A stretch of DNA of 64,000 nt from Stutzerimonas balearica DSM 6083 (GTDB lineage: Bacteria; Pseudomonadota; Gammaproteobacteria; Pseudomonadales; Pseudomonadaceae). A program made the position numbers and the translations under genes. The stretch is taken from contig NZ_CP007511.1 of assembly GCF_000818015.1 (NCBI RefSeq), positions 124,001 to 188,000 of the forward strand, in the 5' to 3' direction. Below are positions 45,833 to 54,513 of the stretch, piece after piece. Below the pieces are notes generated by a model. It was not told where the DNA came from. It did no database searches and saw only the letters and a list, made by a program, of their open reading frames with translations. Positions within the stretch are counted from its first letter, which is position 1. Each line of letters opens with the position of its first letter.

Positions 45833-47347
45833 ATGGGCAAGAGGGAGGCCGGGAGTACAGGGACAGTGGTAAAGAAGCAGCGCGTATTGGCCAGCTGGGT
45901 TGGCGGGAATGATCTCAAAGCAGTTGCAGGTGATGAGGCAGGCCCGATCTTGTCGACCCTGGACAAGGTGGCCTTTGATAGCGTCGAGCTGCTTTGTTCA
46001 TACCCCGCCGAGATCGTTGAACCCTATTTGGCCTGGCTGCGCCAGCAGGTCAATGTATCAATCACCGCGCATTACGTTTGCCTGTCCTCCCCCGTTCATT
46101 TCGGGGAGATCTACCAAGCCGCCAGCCAGCATTTAAAACGTCTGTGCACTTCCGGCAATCAGCTTTCCATTCTGCTCAGTCCCGGCACACCGGCCATGCA
46201 AGCAGTGTGGATTCTTCTCGGCAAGACCCGCTACCCGGCAACCTTTTACCAGTCCTCATTAGAGCAAGGCGTTCAGCAGGTCGAAGTGCCTTTCGAGATC
46301 GCTGCCGAGTATGTGCCGGCTGCCAATACCATCAGCACCGACAAGTTGGTTCAGCTTGCGGGGCTGAATGTCCCGGTGAATGCAGCCTTCGACAGCATCG
46401 TGACGCAGAGCGAGCGCATGCTGGCACTCAAGGCGCAGGCGCAGATACTCGCGACGAAGCAGGTCCCAGTACAGATTTACGGTGAAACCGGCACCGGCAA
46501 AGAGCTGTTTGCCCGTGCCATTCACAACGCCAGCCCACGTTCTGCAGCGCCCTTTGTTGCGGTGAACTGCGGTGCTATCGCGCCGGAGCTGATCGATTCC
46601 ACCTTGTTTGGTCACAAGAAGGGCGCATTCACCGGCGCTATTGCGGATCGCCCCGGCGTCGTCCAACAGGCCCATGGCGGCACGCTGTTTTTGGATGAAT
46701 TTGGTGAGCTAACGCCGGATGTGCAAGTGCGCCTCCTGCGCGTATTGCAGGAAGGCACGTTTACCCCGGTTGGCTCCAGCCAGGAACTCAAGGCCGATGT
46801 GCGGCTGATCTCCGCCACTCACCGCAACCTGATGCAGGAAGTTGCTCACGGGCGCTTCCGTGAAGACCTGTTCTATCGCGTCGCTGTGGGGGTGCTGCAC
46901 CTCCCGCCGCTCAGAGAGCGCGAAGGTGACCTGCTGTTACTGTCGGAAAGGCTGCTGGCAGGCATTGCCAGTCAGGACGCCAGTCTGGGCGATAAGAAAA
47001 TTTCCGCAGAAGCAAAAAATCTTATTCTTCAAAACCCCTGGCGTGGCAACGTCCGCGAACTGCAATCCACCTTGTTGCGCGCAGCGCTCTGGTGTCAGGG
47101 GGATTTGATTGCTGCTCATGATATCGAGCAAGCACTGTTCAAGCTGCCGCAAGCGCAGGCTGATGTATTGGCTATGGATGTTACGCAAGGCATTGATCTG
47201 CAACAGGTAATCGCCGATGTGGCAGGGCATTATCTGCGCAAGGCGCTGACGCTCACCGGCAATAACAAGACCCGTGCGGCCAGCCTGCTAGGCCTAAGAA
47301 GCCAGCAGACGCTGAGCAATTGGATGGACAAGTACGGCATCGAATAA
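45833..47347 (+). CDS. RtcR-like sigma54-dependent activator with CARF-like sensor domain
   Basis: A 504-residue regulator. The C-terminal two-thirds is a complete AAA+ activator: Walker A GETGTGKE (217-224), GAFTGA (264-269), Walker B GTLFLDEF, and a C-terminal Fis-like HTH (TRAASLLGLRSQQTLSNWM). There is no receiver domain. Residues about 15-155 resemble the N-terminus of E. coli RtcR: LLSPGTPAMQAVWILLGKTR with a following YQSS parallels ITTGTHVAQICWFLL...QSS. Such domains bind nucleotide or RNA-end ligands. ATG 45833 is used; GTG 45866, with GGGAG ten bases upstream, is a real alternative. It precedes the hsd promoter by four bases and probably activates it. Confidence 0.88.
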   Translation: MGKREAGSTGTVVKKQRVLASWVGGNDLKAVAGDEAGPILSTLDKVAFDSVELLCSYPAEIVEPYLAWLRQQVNVSITAHYVCLSSPVHFGEIYQAASQHLKRLCTSGNQLSILLSPGTPAMQAVWILLGKTRYPATFYQSSLEQGVQQVEVPFEIAAEYVPAANTISTDKLVQLAGLNVPVNAAFDSIVTQSERMLALKAQAQILATKQVPVQIYGETGTGKELFARAIHNASPRSAAPFVAVNCGAIAPELIDSTLFGHKKGAFTGAIADRPGVVQQAHGGTLFLDEFGELTPDVQVRLLRVLQEGTFTPVGSSQELKADVRLISATHRNLMQEVAHGRFREDLFYRVAVGVLHLPPLREREGDLLLLSERLLAGIASQDASLGDKKISAEAKNLILQNPWRGNVRELQSTLLRAALWCQGDLIAAHDIEQALFKLPQAQADVLAMDVTQGIDLQQVIADVAGHYLRKALTLTGNNKTRAASLLGLRSQQTLSNWMDKYGIE

Positions 47348-47351
47348 AACT

Positions 47352-47367
47352 TGGCACGGTCCTCGCT
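47352..47367 (+). promoter_or_regulatory. Sigma54 (-24/-12) promoter for the hsd operon
   Basis: TGGCACG-GTCC-TCGCT matches the consensus TGGCACG-N4-TTGCW at all but one base, with GG and GC exactly ten bases apart. Predicted transcription start is about 47378. It lies between the RtcR-like activator and hsdR. Confidence 0.85.
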
Positions 47368-47377
47368 CTAGGACCGT
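47356..47377. promoter_or_regulatory. Perfect inverted repeat overlapping the sigma54 promoter
   Basis: ACGGTCCT-CGCTCT-AGGACCGT, eight-base arms around a six-base loop. It covers the -12 element and runs to the predicted start site. It could be a repressor or auto-regulatory operator, or a transcript hairpin ending the regulator message; no T-run follows. Confidence 0.7.
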
Positions 47378-47396
47378 CATGGACAGAATCGCCTTT

Positions 47397-50300
47397 ATGA
47401 AATCAGTCAACTTCGAATTTCTCCGTCCCGGCAACGAACTGCTGGCGAACTTGGCCGGCCTCGCCGAGGCGGTACTGCACATCGATCCGGGCAGTGCACT
47501 TACTCGCCTGCGTAGCTTTGCCGAAGAGCTGACCAAAGCCATCTACAAGGAAGAGCTGCTGCCGCGCCTGCCGCAGTCGAGCTTCTATGAGTTGGTAAAA
47601 AACCCGGTGTTTGTCGATTGCGTCAGCAAGCCCTTGGTTCACCAGATCAACTTTCTGCGCATCCAGGGAAACGATACCGCCCACGGTGCCGAAGGCGAGC
47701 TGCGCAACGCACAGGCGGCGCTCAAGACTGCCTACCAGCTGGCCATGTACATGGCCATCAAGTACTACGGCACAGCGCAAGCGACAATTCCCGAGTTTTC
47801 CGAAGTGCAGGATCCGACTGCCGCGCTGCTCAACCTGCAGAAAACCGTTTCCAGCTATGAGAAGGAGCTCAACCAGCAGCAGGAAGAGCTGCAGCGCGTC
47901 ATGGACAAGCTGGAGCAGGAGCGCACCCGCAACCTGGACAAGCTTGAACCTCCGGCCAAGCCCGATCAGCAGAAGCGCCAACAGCAGAGCCAACAGGTTG
48001 CAGACAGCCTGCAATGGAACGAGGCCAAGACCCGCGCGCTACTGATCGACGCAATGCTGCTGCAGGCCGGGTGGGATGTCAGCAATCCAGCGCAGGTTGG
48101 CCTGGAAGTGGATGTGGACTTCCCCGATAACGTCTCAGGCAAAGGCCGTGCTGACTATGTGCTGTGGGGCGACAACGGCCAGCCGCTAGCCGTTATCGAA
48201 GCCAAAAAATCGGGAAATGTGAGCCTGCAGGCTGGCCGGGAACAGGCCCGCATGTACGCCGATGGTTTCGAACGGATGGGCAAGCAGCGCCCGGTCATTT
48301 TCTACAGCAACGGCTATGAAACCTTCATTTGGGATGACAAACAGTACAACACTTATCGTCCGGTATACGGTCTCTATAGCAAGGACAGCCTGGAATATCT
48401 CACCTACCAGCGGCAGTACCGCGAACCTGAACCCGAGAGATTCAATCCTGATCTGAGCATCGCAGACCGGGATTATCAGATCGAAGCCATCAAGACCGTA
48501 GCCAAGCATTTCCAGGATCAACGCCGCAAGGCATTGATCATCCAGGCCACCGGCACCGGCAAGACTCGTGTTGCAATCGGTCTGGCCGAACTGCTGCTGC
48601 GTACCGGCTGGGCGAAGCGCGTGCTGTTCCTTTGCGACCGAAAGGAATTGCGCGTCCAAGCCGATGATGCGTTCAAGCAGAATCTACCGAGCGAGCCCCG
48701 CTGCGTGATTGGCGAAACTGGCAAGGTGGACCAGACCGCGCGTATCTACATCGCCACCTACCCGGGCATGATGAACCGCTTCGCCCAGCTCGATGTTGGC
48801 TTCTTCGATTTGATCATCGCCGACGAAAGCCACCGCAGCATCTATAACAAGTACCGCGACCTGTTCGATTACTTCGATGCGCTGCAGGTGGGCCTGACAG
48901 CCACGCCGGTCAAGTTCGTTAGCCGAAACACCTTCGATTTGTTCGACTGTGACACCACGGACCCAACCTTCGAGTACGGCCTGGATAAGGCGATCAACAA
49001 CGATCCGCCTTACTTGGTTCCGCCGAGGGTAAAAGACCTGACCACCGACTTCCTGCGCGACGGCATCCACTACAACGACCTGAGCGAAGACCAAAAGCGA
49101 CAGCTTGAAGAGGATCTGGGCGAGGAAGAGGCCAAGCGCACCACCATTGCTGGCAAGGACATCGGGCGCAAGATCTTCAGCGAAGACACCGACCGCATCA
49201 TTCTGGAAAACCTGATCAACAACGGCATCAAGGATGAGACCGGTTCACTGGTGGGCAAGACAATCGTCTTTGCCCAGCGGCAGGACCATGCCGAGCATCT
49301 GGAAAAGCTGTTCTGCAAGCTCTACCCGCAGTACGGCACCAAGGTCTGCAAGGTCATCCACAACGAAATTCCGCATGTGGATACGCTGATCAAGGAGTTC
49401 AAGAAGCCTGATAACGACTTCCGTATCGCCATCTCGGTGGACATGCTCGACACCGGTATCGACGTGCCTGAAGTGGTCAATCTGGTCTTCGCCAAGCCGG
49501 TCAAATCCTGGGTCAAGTTCTGGCAGATGATCGGCCGTGGCACTCGTCTGCGCCCGAACCTGTTCGGCCCGGGCAAGGACAAGACCGAGTTCCTCATATT
49601 CGACCACTACGGAAACTTCGATTTTTTCGAGGAGGAATATCAGGAGCCAGAAGACACGGGTGGCAAGTCTCTACTCCAAACCACCTTCGAGGCACGTTTG
49701 GAGTTGGCCCAGGCCGCACTGAAAAAGAATCATGCTGCGGCCTTCGATGCGGCTATCGCATTGCTGCGTGCAGATATCAACGATCTGCCAGACGACAGCG
49801 TTGCAGTGAAGCGCGAGCTGCGCCTGGTTCACCAGCTGCAGCAGACCGATCTGCTGATGAGCTTCAACGCGAAAACCCAACACCTTTTGACTGGCACCAT
49901 CGCGCCACTGATGTCTGCCCGGGTCCTGAGCGATAAGCATGCCACCGCTTTTGACAAGCTTATGGCGGGTATCCAGCGCTGTATGGTTGACCAAGCCAGC
50001 TGCTTTGAGGACGGCAAGAATGCCTTGCTCGCTGAGCTGGACAAGCTGGCGGTCAACATCCAGGCGGTACGTCAGAAGGATTCGATCATCGCCGAGGTTC
50101 GCAGCGCAGATTTCTGGCTTCAGCCGACAATAGAAAAGCTGGAGAACGCCCGTAAGGAGCTGCGCGGCATCATGAAGTACCGCCAGACAACAGGCGGTGG
50201 CGGATACGCCATGCCCAGCACCACGACCGGCGATGGTGGCGTACAGGTCGGCGTACGCGAAGTGAAAATTGCCGGTGCCAACGAGGCAATGATCTACCGC

Positions 50301-50777
50301 CGTCGCCTCAAGGACATCCTCGACGGCATGCTGGCTGCCAACCCGACTCTGCAGAAGATCCATAAAGGCGAGCCCATCGCGGAGGCAGAGCTGAAAACGC
50401 TCACCTCAACCATTCTCACCAGCCATCCGGGGGTGAGCCTGGAGGTGCTCAACGAGTTCTACGGTCGCACGGCAGATCAGCTCCACCTCACCGTGCGCGA
50501 GATTGTCGGCCTGGATGCGCAGGCAATCGAGCAGCATTTCAAAAGCTTCCTTCATAGCCATCCAGCCCTTACAGCCCAGCAGGTGCGCTTTATGAACCTG
50601 CTTAAAACCTACATTGCCCAGCACGGCAGCATCGTGATCGAAAAGCTCTACGACGCGCCTTTTTCCAGCATCGCTCACGACGGTATCGACGGTGTATTTA
50701 CGCCCGAGGATGTCACCGAGCTGGTCGCCGTGCTCAAGCCCTTTTTGCGCGGGGATAACCCGCCAGCCAGTCACTAG
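47397..50777 (+). CDS. hsdR: Type I restriction endonuclease R subunit (EcoEI-like)
   Basis: A 1126-residue motor and nuclease subunit. The N-terminal DUF4145-like region (FEFLRPGNELLANLAGLAEA) precedes a PD-(D/E)xK nuclease (ADYVLW...AVIEAKK) and a superfamily 2 translocase: Walker A ATGTGKTRVA, DESH box, motif VI QMIGRGTRLRP. The C-terminal domain is of the EcoEI R type. It cuts unmodified foreign DNA after translocation. ATG 47397 opens MKSVNFEFLRP; ATG 47379 is in frame but would sit one base from the predicted transcript start. Expression is likely inducible through sigma54. Confidence 0.93.
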   Translation: MKSVNFEFLRPGNELLANLAGLAEAVLHIDPGSALTRLRSFAEELTKAIYKEELLPRLPQSSFYELVKNPVFVDCVSKPLVHQINFLRIQGNDTAHGAEGELRNAQAALKTAYQLAMYMAIKYYGTAQATIPEFSEVQDPTAALLNLQKTVSSYEKELNQQQEELQRVMDKLEQERTRNLDKLEPPAKPDQQKRQQQSQQVADSLQWNEAKTRALLIDAMLLQAGWDVSNPAQVGLEVDVDFPDNVSGKGRADYVLWGDNGQPLAVIEAKKSGNVSLQAGREQARMYADGFERMGKQRPVIFYSNGYETFIWDDKQYNTYRPVYGLYSKDSLEYLTYQRQYREPEPERFNPDLSIADRDYQIEAIKTVAKHFQDQRRKALIIQATGTGKTRVAIGLAELLLRTGWAKRVLFLCDRKELRVQADDAFKQNLPSEPRCVIGETGKVDQTARIYIATYPGMMNRFAQLDVGFFDLIIADESHRSIYNKYRDLFDYFDALQVGLTATPVKFVSRNTFDLFDCDTTDPTFEYGLDKAINNDPPYLVPPRVKDLTTDFLRDGIHYNDLSEDQKRQLEEDLGEEEAKRTTIAGKDIGRKIFSEDTDRIILENLINNGIKDETGSLVGKTIVFAQRQDHAEHLEKLFCKLYPQYGTKVCKVIHNEIPHVDTLIKEFKKPDNDFRIAISVDMLDTGIDVPEVVNLVFAKPVKSWVKFWQMIGRGTRLRPNLFGPGKDKTEFLIFDHYGNFDFFEEEYQEPEDTGGKSLLQTTFEARLELAQAALKKNHAAAFDAAIALLRADINDLPDDSVAVKRELRLVHQLQQTDLLMSFNAKTQHLLTGTIAPLMSARVLSDKHATAFDKLMAGIQRCMVDQASCFEDGKNALLAELDKLAVNIQAVRQKDSIIAEVRSADFWLQPTIEKLENARKELRGIMKYRQTTGGGGYAMPSTTTGDGGVQVGVREVKIAGANEAMIYRRRLKDILDGMLAANPTLQKIHKGEPIAEAELKTLTSTILTSHPGVSLEVLNEFYGRTADQLHLTVREIVGLDAQAIEQHFKSFLHSHPALTAQQVRFMNLLKTYIAQHGSIVIEKLYDAPFSSIAHDGIDGVFTPEDVTELVAVLKPFLRGDNPPASH

Positions 50778-50785
50778 GAGTGATC

Positions 50786-52909
50786 ATGCAAGCCAGCCAA
50801 TGGACGACTGAAATCATCGCGATCAGCGCGGTACTCGCCTTAGCCAGTCTTGTGATCGGCTACTTCATCGCCACCCTTCGGCAGGGCCGACAGATCGGCA
50901 CGCTGACCGCACAGCTTGAGCAGGCGCAACAGGGGCAGGCCTCAGCAATAGCCGCCAGCACGGCGCTGAGTGAGCAACTCAAGGCTGCAGAAGCACGCAG
51001 TCAGGAGCTTCAAGTCGCAGAAAGCACACTGAAGGCCAAACTGCAGGCGGCTTTCGATAATGTGACGCGACTGAACCACGAGCTGCAGGAGAGCAAGGAT
51101 GAAAAGGCAGCCCAAAATCTAAAACTTGAGGACGTCAATCGGCAGCATCACGAAACCGCCAAGCGCCTCGAAACCGCGCAAGCCGATAGCCGATCGCTGC
51201 ACGAGCAAGTCACCGACCTGCGCGATCGCCTGAGCACCGCGCAAGCCGCTATCACCTCGCTGCAAGGCGAGCGCGACAACCTCAAAAACGAGCTGGCAAG
51301 CCTGGATGCCAGCGCCAAGGTGGCGGCAACAGGCGAGCGCGAGGCACGCGAACAACTCGCTGAGATTCGTCAGCAATTGGCCAGCCGAGCCCAGCAATAC
51401 AATGAGCTGCTTGGGCGTTATCAGCCGCTCAGCAATCAACATGCGGAGCTCAATACGTCGCTGCAAAAACGTGAAGAGCTTGTGGCCGAATTGCGTGATC
51501 GACTAAATGCTGCCGAGACTGTTAATGCACAACTGCAGACTGATCGGGATCAGCTGAAGGATTCGCTAGCAAACGAAAGCAAACGCAGCCAATCCTTGGC
51601 GACATCCGAGCGTGAAGTCCGCGAGCAGCTGCAAGACATTAAAGCCCAGCAAGTGGCTGCCGCTGAACGCTACGAAGCGCTCCATGCCCGCTTTACCGCA
51701 CAGAGCAGCGAGTACACCAAGCTCAAAACCGAGCTGGATGAGCGCGAAGCCAGCCATGCCCGGGAGCTGGCCAACTTCGAGCAACAGAAAGCCAGCCTGA
51801 GCGAGCAGTTCAAGCTGCTCTCCAACGAGATTCTAGAAGCGAAAACCCAGGCCCTGCAGGAAAGCAGCAAGCTCAGTCTGAGTGCCGTGATGACGCCGTT
51901 CCAGCAGTCGATCGACACCTTCAAACGTGAAGTGCAAGAGATCCACCACCGCGAAACCACCCAGCAAGGTGAGCTGCGCAAGGAGCTGGAGTCTCTCAAG
52001 GCGCTGAACCAGCAGATCACCACTGAAGCTCACGAGCTTTCCACTGCACTGCGCGGCCAGAAAAAGCTTCAGGGCAACTGGGGTGAGCTCGTGCTTGAGA
52101 ACGTGCTGGATCGCTCCGGCCTGCAGAAGGGCAAGGATTACGATCGCGAAGTCAGTTTTACTACTGAAGCGGGCCGCCAGCGTCCTGATGCCGTGGTGTA
52201 CCTGCCGCAGGGCAAGCACCTGATTATCGACGCCAAGGTATCGCTCAATGCCTATACCCGCTTCGTGAATGCCGAAGACGAGGGCGAGCGCGCTATTGCC
52301 CTTAAGGAGCATGTGCAGGCTGTCGGTAATCGGATCAAGGAACTGGCGGATCGTGATTACTACAAGCTGCCAGGGCTGAATTCGCCGGACATGGTGTTCA
52401 TGTTCATTCCCATTGAATCTGCGTTTGTTGAGGCCCTCAAGGCTGATGAAACTCTGTTCCAGAGGGCCATCGAGAACAATGTGTTGGTGGCCACACCCAC
52501 CACCTTGCTGACCAGCCTCAACATTGTCCGCCAGCTCTGGCGCTACGAAGACCAGAACAAGCACACCGCCGCCCTGGCCAGCCGGGCAGAGGCGGTCTTT
52601 AAAAAGCTCAACACCTTCCTCGCCAGCTTCGAGAAGATCAAGAAGGGCCTGGAAACGGCCACCGAAGCCTACGTCAAGGCCGAAGGCCAACTGGTCAGCG
52701 GCAAGGGCAACCTGGTCAAACAGGTGGGCGAATTCAAGAACCTGGCACCCGCCATCAAGGCGCAGCTACCAGCCTACTTCGCCGACAAGGCTGCGCTGGA
52801 AATCGACTTCATCCCTGCCGAGCAGAATATCGAGGTGCTGACCGACAGCGCCGACGATGAAGAGCTGCTCGCCGAAGCCGACACTGAAACCGACTACGAG
52901 ACCGCCTGA
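50786..52909 (+). CDS. rmuC: RmuC-family protein within the hsd operon
   Basis: A 707-residue protein: an N-terminal membrane anchor (about residues 10-35), an extended coiled coil of roughly 350 residues, and the RmuC domain with LQGNWGELVLENVLDRSGL, DAVVYLP and DAKVSLNAYTRF, a restriction-endonuclease-like fold. RmuC limits DNA rearrangement in E. coli, where it is about 475 residues; the extra length here is coiled coil. AGGAG six bases before ATG 50786 sets the start. It is sandwiched between hsdR and hsdM with coupling, implying a function with the restriction system. Confidence 0.9.
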   Translation: MQASQWTTEIIAISAVLALASLVIGYFIATLRQGRQIGTLTAQLEQAQQGQASAIAASTALSEQLKAAEARSQELQVAESTLKAKLQAAFDNVTRLNHELQESKDEKAAQNLKLEDVNRQHHETAKRLETAQADSRSLHEQVTDLRDRLSTAQAAITSLQGERDNLKNELASLDASAKVAATGEREAREQLAEIRQQLASRAQQYNELLGRYQPLSNQHAELNTSLQKREELVAELRDRLNAAETVNAQLQTDRDQLKDSLANESKRSQSLATSEREVREQLQDIKAQQVAAAERYEALHARFTAQSSEYTKLKTELDEREASHARELANFEQQKASLSEQFKLLSNEILEAKTQALQESSKLSLSAVMTPFQQSIDTFKREVQEIHHRETTQQGELRKELESLKALNQQITTEAHELSTALRGQKKLQGNWGELVLENVLDRSGLQKGKDYDREVSFTTEAGRQRPDAVVYLPQGKHLIIDAKVSLNAYTRFVNAEDEGERAIALKEHVQAVGNRIKELADRDYYKLPGLNSPDMVFMFIPIESAFVEALKADETLFQRAIENNVLVATPTTLLTSLNIVRQLWRYEDQNKHTAALASRAEAVFKKLNTFLASFEKIKKGLETATEAYVKAEGQLVSGKGNLVKQVGEFKNLAPAIKAQLPAYFADKAALEIDFIPAEQNIEVLTDSADDEELLAEADTETDYETA

Positions 52910-54513
52910 TGCTCACCGGCAAAATCCGCAACGATATCGATAAGCTCTGGGAAAAGTTCTGGACGGGTGGCATAACCAACCCGCTGACCGTGATCGAGCA
53001 GATCAGCTACCTGATGTTCGCCCGCATGCTCGACATGCAGGAAGACGTGGCCGAGCGCAAGGCCAACCGCACCGGCAAGCCCTTCGACCGACTGTTTCCT
53101 AACACGCCGGATGGCCAGCTACTGCGCTGGAAGAACTTCCGCAACATGAGCGGCCGGGAGCTGCACAAGCACCTCAAGCAGAACGTTTACCCCTACTTCG
53201 CCAAGCTGGGCCGAAAGTCCGATGCGGTCGATGGCCTGGGTGAGGACGGCAGTGCGCTGGAAGCGCTCGGCCACATCGGCGAATACATGCAGGACGCCGA
53301 CCTGGAGATCAAGAACGAGTCCGTGCTCACCTCCGCCGTGGAGATGGTCAACGACCTGCCGCTGACCCAGAGCGACGTGAAGGGCGATATCTACGAATAC
53401 CTGCTGAGCAAGCTCACCACTGCCGGCATCAACGGCCAGTTCCGCACGCCGCGCCACATCATCGACGCCATGATCGAGCTGATCGCCCCGCAGCCAAGCG
53501 AAGTGATCTGCGACCCCTCCTGCGGCACGGCGGGCTTTCTTGCCCGCACCATGGAATACCTCAATCGCGTGCACTCCAGCCCGGAGGGCACCTTCACCGA
53601 CGAAGACGGCAACCTGCATTACTCGGGCGACCTACTGGAGCCCTATCGCGATCACATCAACAAGCACATGTTCTGGGGCTTCGATTTCGACACCACCATG
53701 CTTCGTGTCTCCAGCATGAACATGATGCTGCACGGGGTGAATGGCGCGAACATCCGCTATCAGGACTCCCTGAGCAAATCCATCAAGGAGCACTACCCGC
53801 GCCAGGAGGAAAACTTCTTCGACGTGGTGCTGGCCAACCCGCCGTTCAAAGGCAGCCTGGACGAAAGCAACACCAACCCGGATGTGCTCGGCCTGGTGAA
53901 AACCAAGAAAACCGAGCTGCTGTTCGTCGCCCACATTCTGCGCTCGCTCAAGCTCGGGGGTCGTGCCGCCGTGATCGTGCCGGACGGCGTGTTGTTCGGC
54001 TCCAGCAAGGCGCACCAGCAACTGCGCCAGGAGCTGCTCGACAACAACCAGCTGGAAGGCATCGTCAGCCTGCCCAGCGGGGTGTTCAAACCCTACGCCG
54101 GCGTCAGCACTGCCATCCTGATCTTCACCAAGGGCGGCAGCACCGAGCGTGTGTGGTTCTACGACCTGCAGGCCGACGGCTACTCGCTGGACGACAAACG
54201 CACCGAGCTGAAAGGCGAGGGCAGCAATGACCTACCTGACGCCATCGCCCAGTGGCACAAATACCGGCAGATGGTCGAAGGCAATGTCAGCGCCAGCACC
54301 ATCAACACCCTGTTCGGCGACAAGCGCAAAAAGGCCTTTGTTGTGCCCGCCGAAGATATCGCCGCCAACAAGTACGACCTCTCCATCAACCGTTACAAGG
54401 AAGTGGAGTACCAGCAGGAGCAGTACGAAGATCCGAAAGTGATACTGCAACGGCTCAAAGGTCTGGAGCAGGAGATTCTGGCGGATCTGGATGAACTGGA
54501 GGGGATGCTGTGA
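52909..54513 (+). CDS. hsdM: Type I DNA methyltransferase M subunit
   Basis: A 534-residue N6-adenine methyltransferase. SAM motif I DPSCGTAGFLA and catalytic motif NPPF (VLANPPFKGS) are intact, preceded by the HsdM N-terminal helical domain (TNPLTVIEQISYLMFARML). With HsdS it methylates the recognition site; with HsdR it forms the restriction complex. The start overlaps the rmuC stop by one base, the stop overlaps hsdS by four. Base composition is GC-rich, unlike hsdS. Confidence 0.96.
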   Translation: MLTGKIRNDIDKLWEKFWTGGITNPLTVIEQISYLMFARMLDMQEDVAERKANRTGKPFDRLFPNTPDGQLLRWKNFRNMSGRELHKHLKQNVYPYFAKLGRKSDAVDGLGEDGSALEALGHIGEYMQDADLEIKNESVLTSAVEMVNDLPLTQSDVKGDIYEYLLSKLTTAGINGQFRTPRHIIDAMIELIAPQPSEVICDPSCGTAGFLARTMEYLNRVHSSPEGTFTDEDGNLHYSGDLLEPYRDHINKHMFWGFDFDTTMLRVSSMNMMLHGVNGANIRYQDSLSKSIKEHYPRQEENFFDVVLANPPFKGSLDESNTNPDVLGLVKTKKTELLFVAHILRSLKLGGRAAVIVPDGVLFGSSKAHQQLRQELLDNNQLEGIVSLPSGVFKPYAGVSTAILIFTKGGSTERVWFYDLQADGYSLDDKRTELKGEGSNDLPDAIAQWHKYRQMVEGNVSASTINTLFGDKRKKAFVVPAEDIAANKYDLSINRYKEVEYQQEQYEDPKVILQRLKGLEQEILADLDELEGML

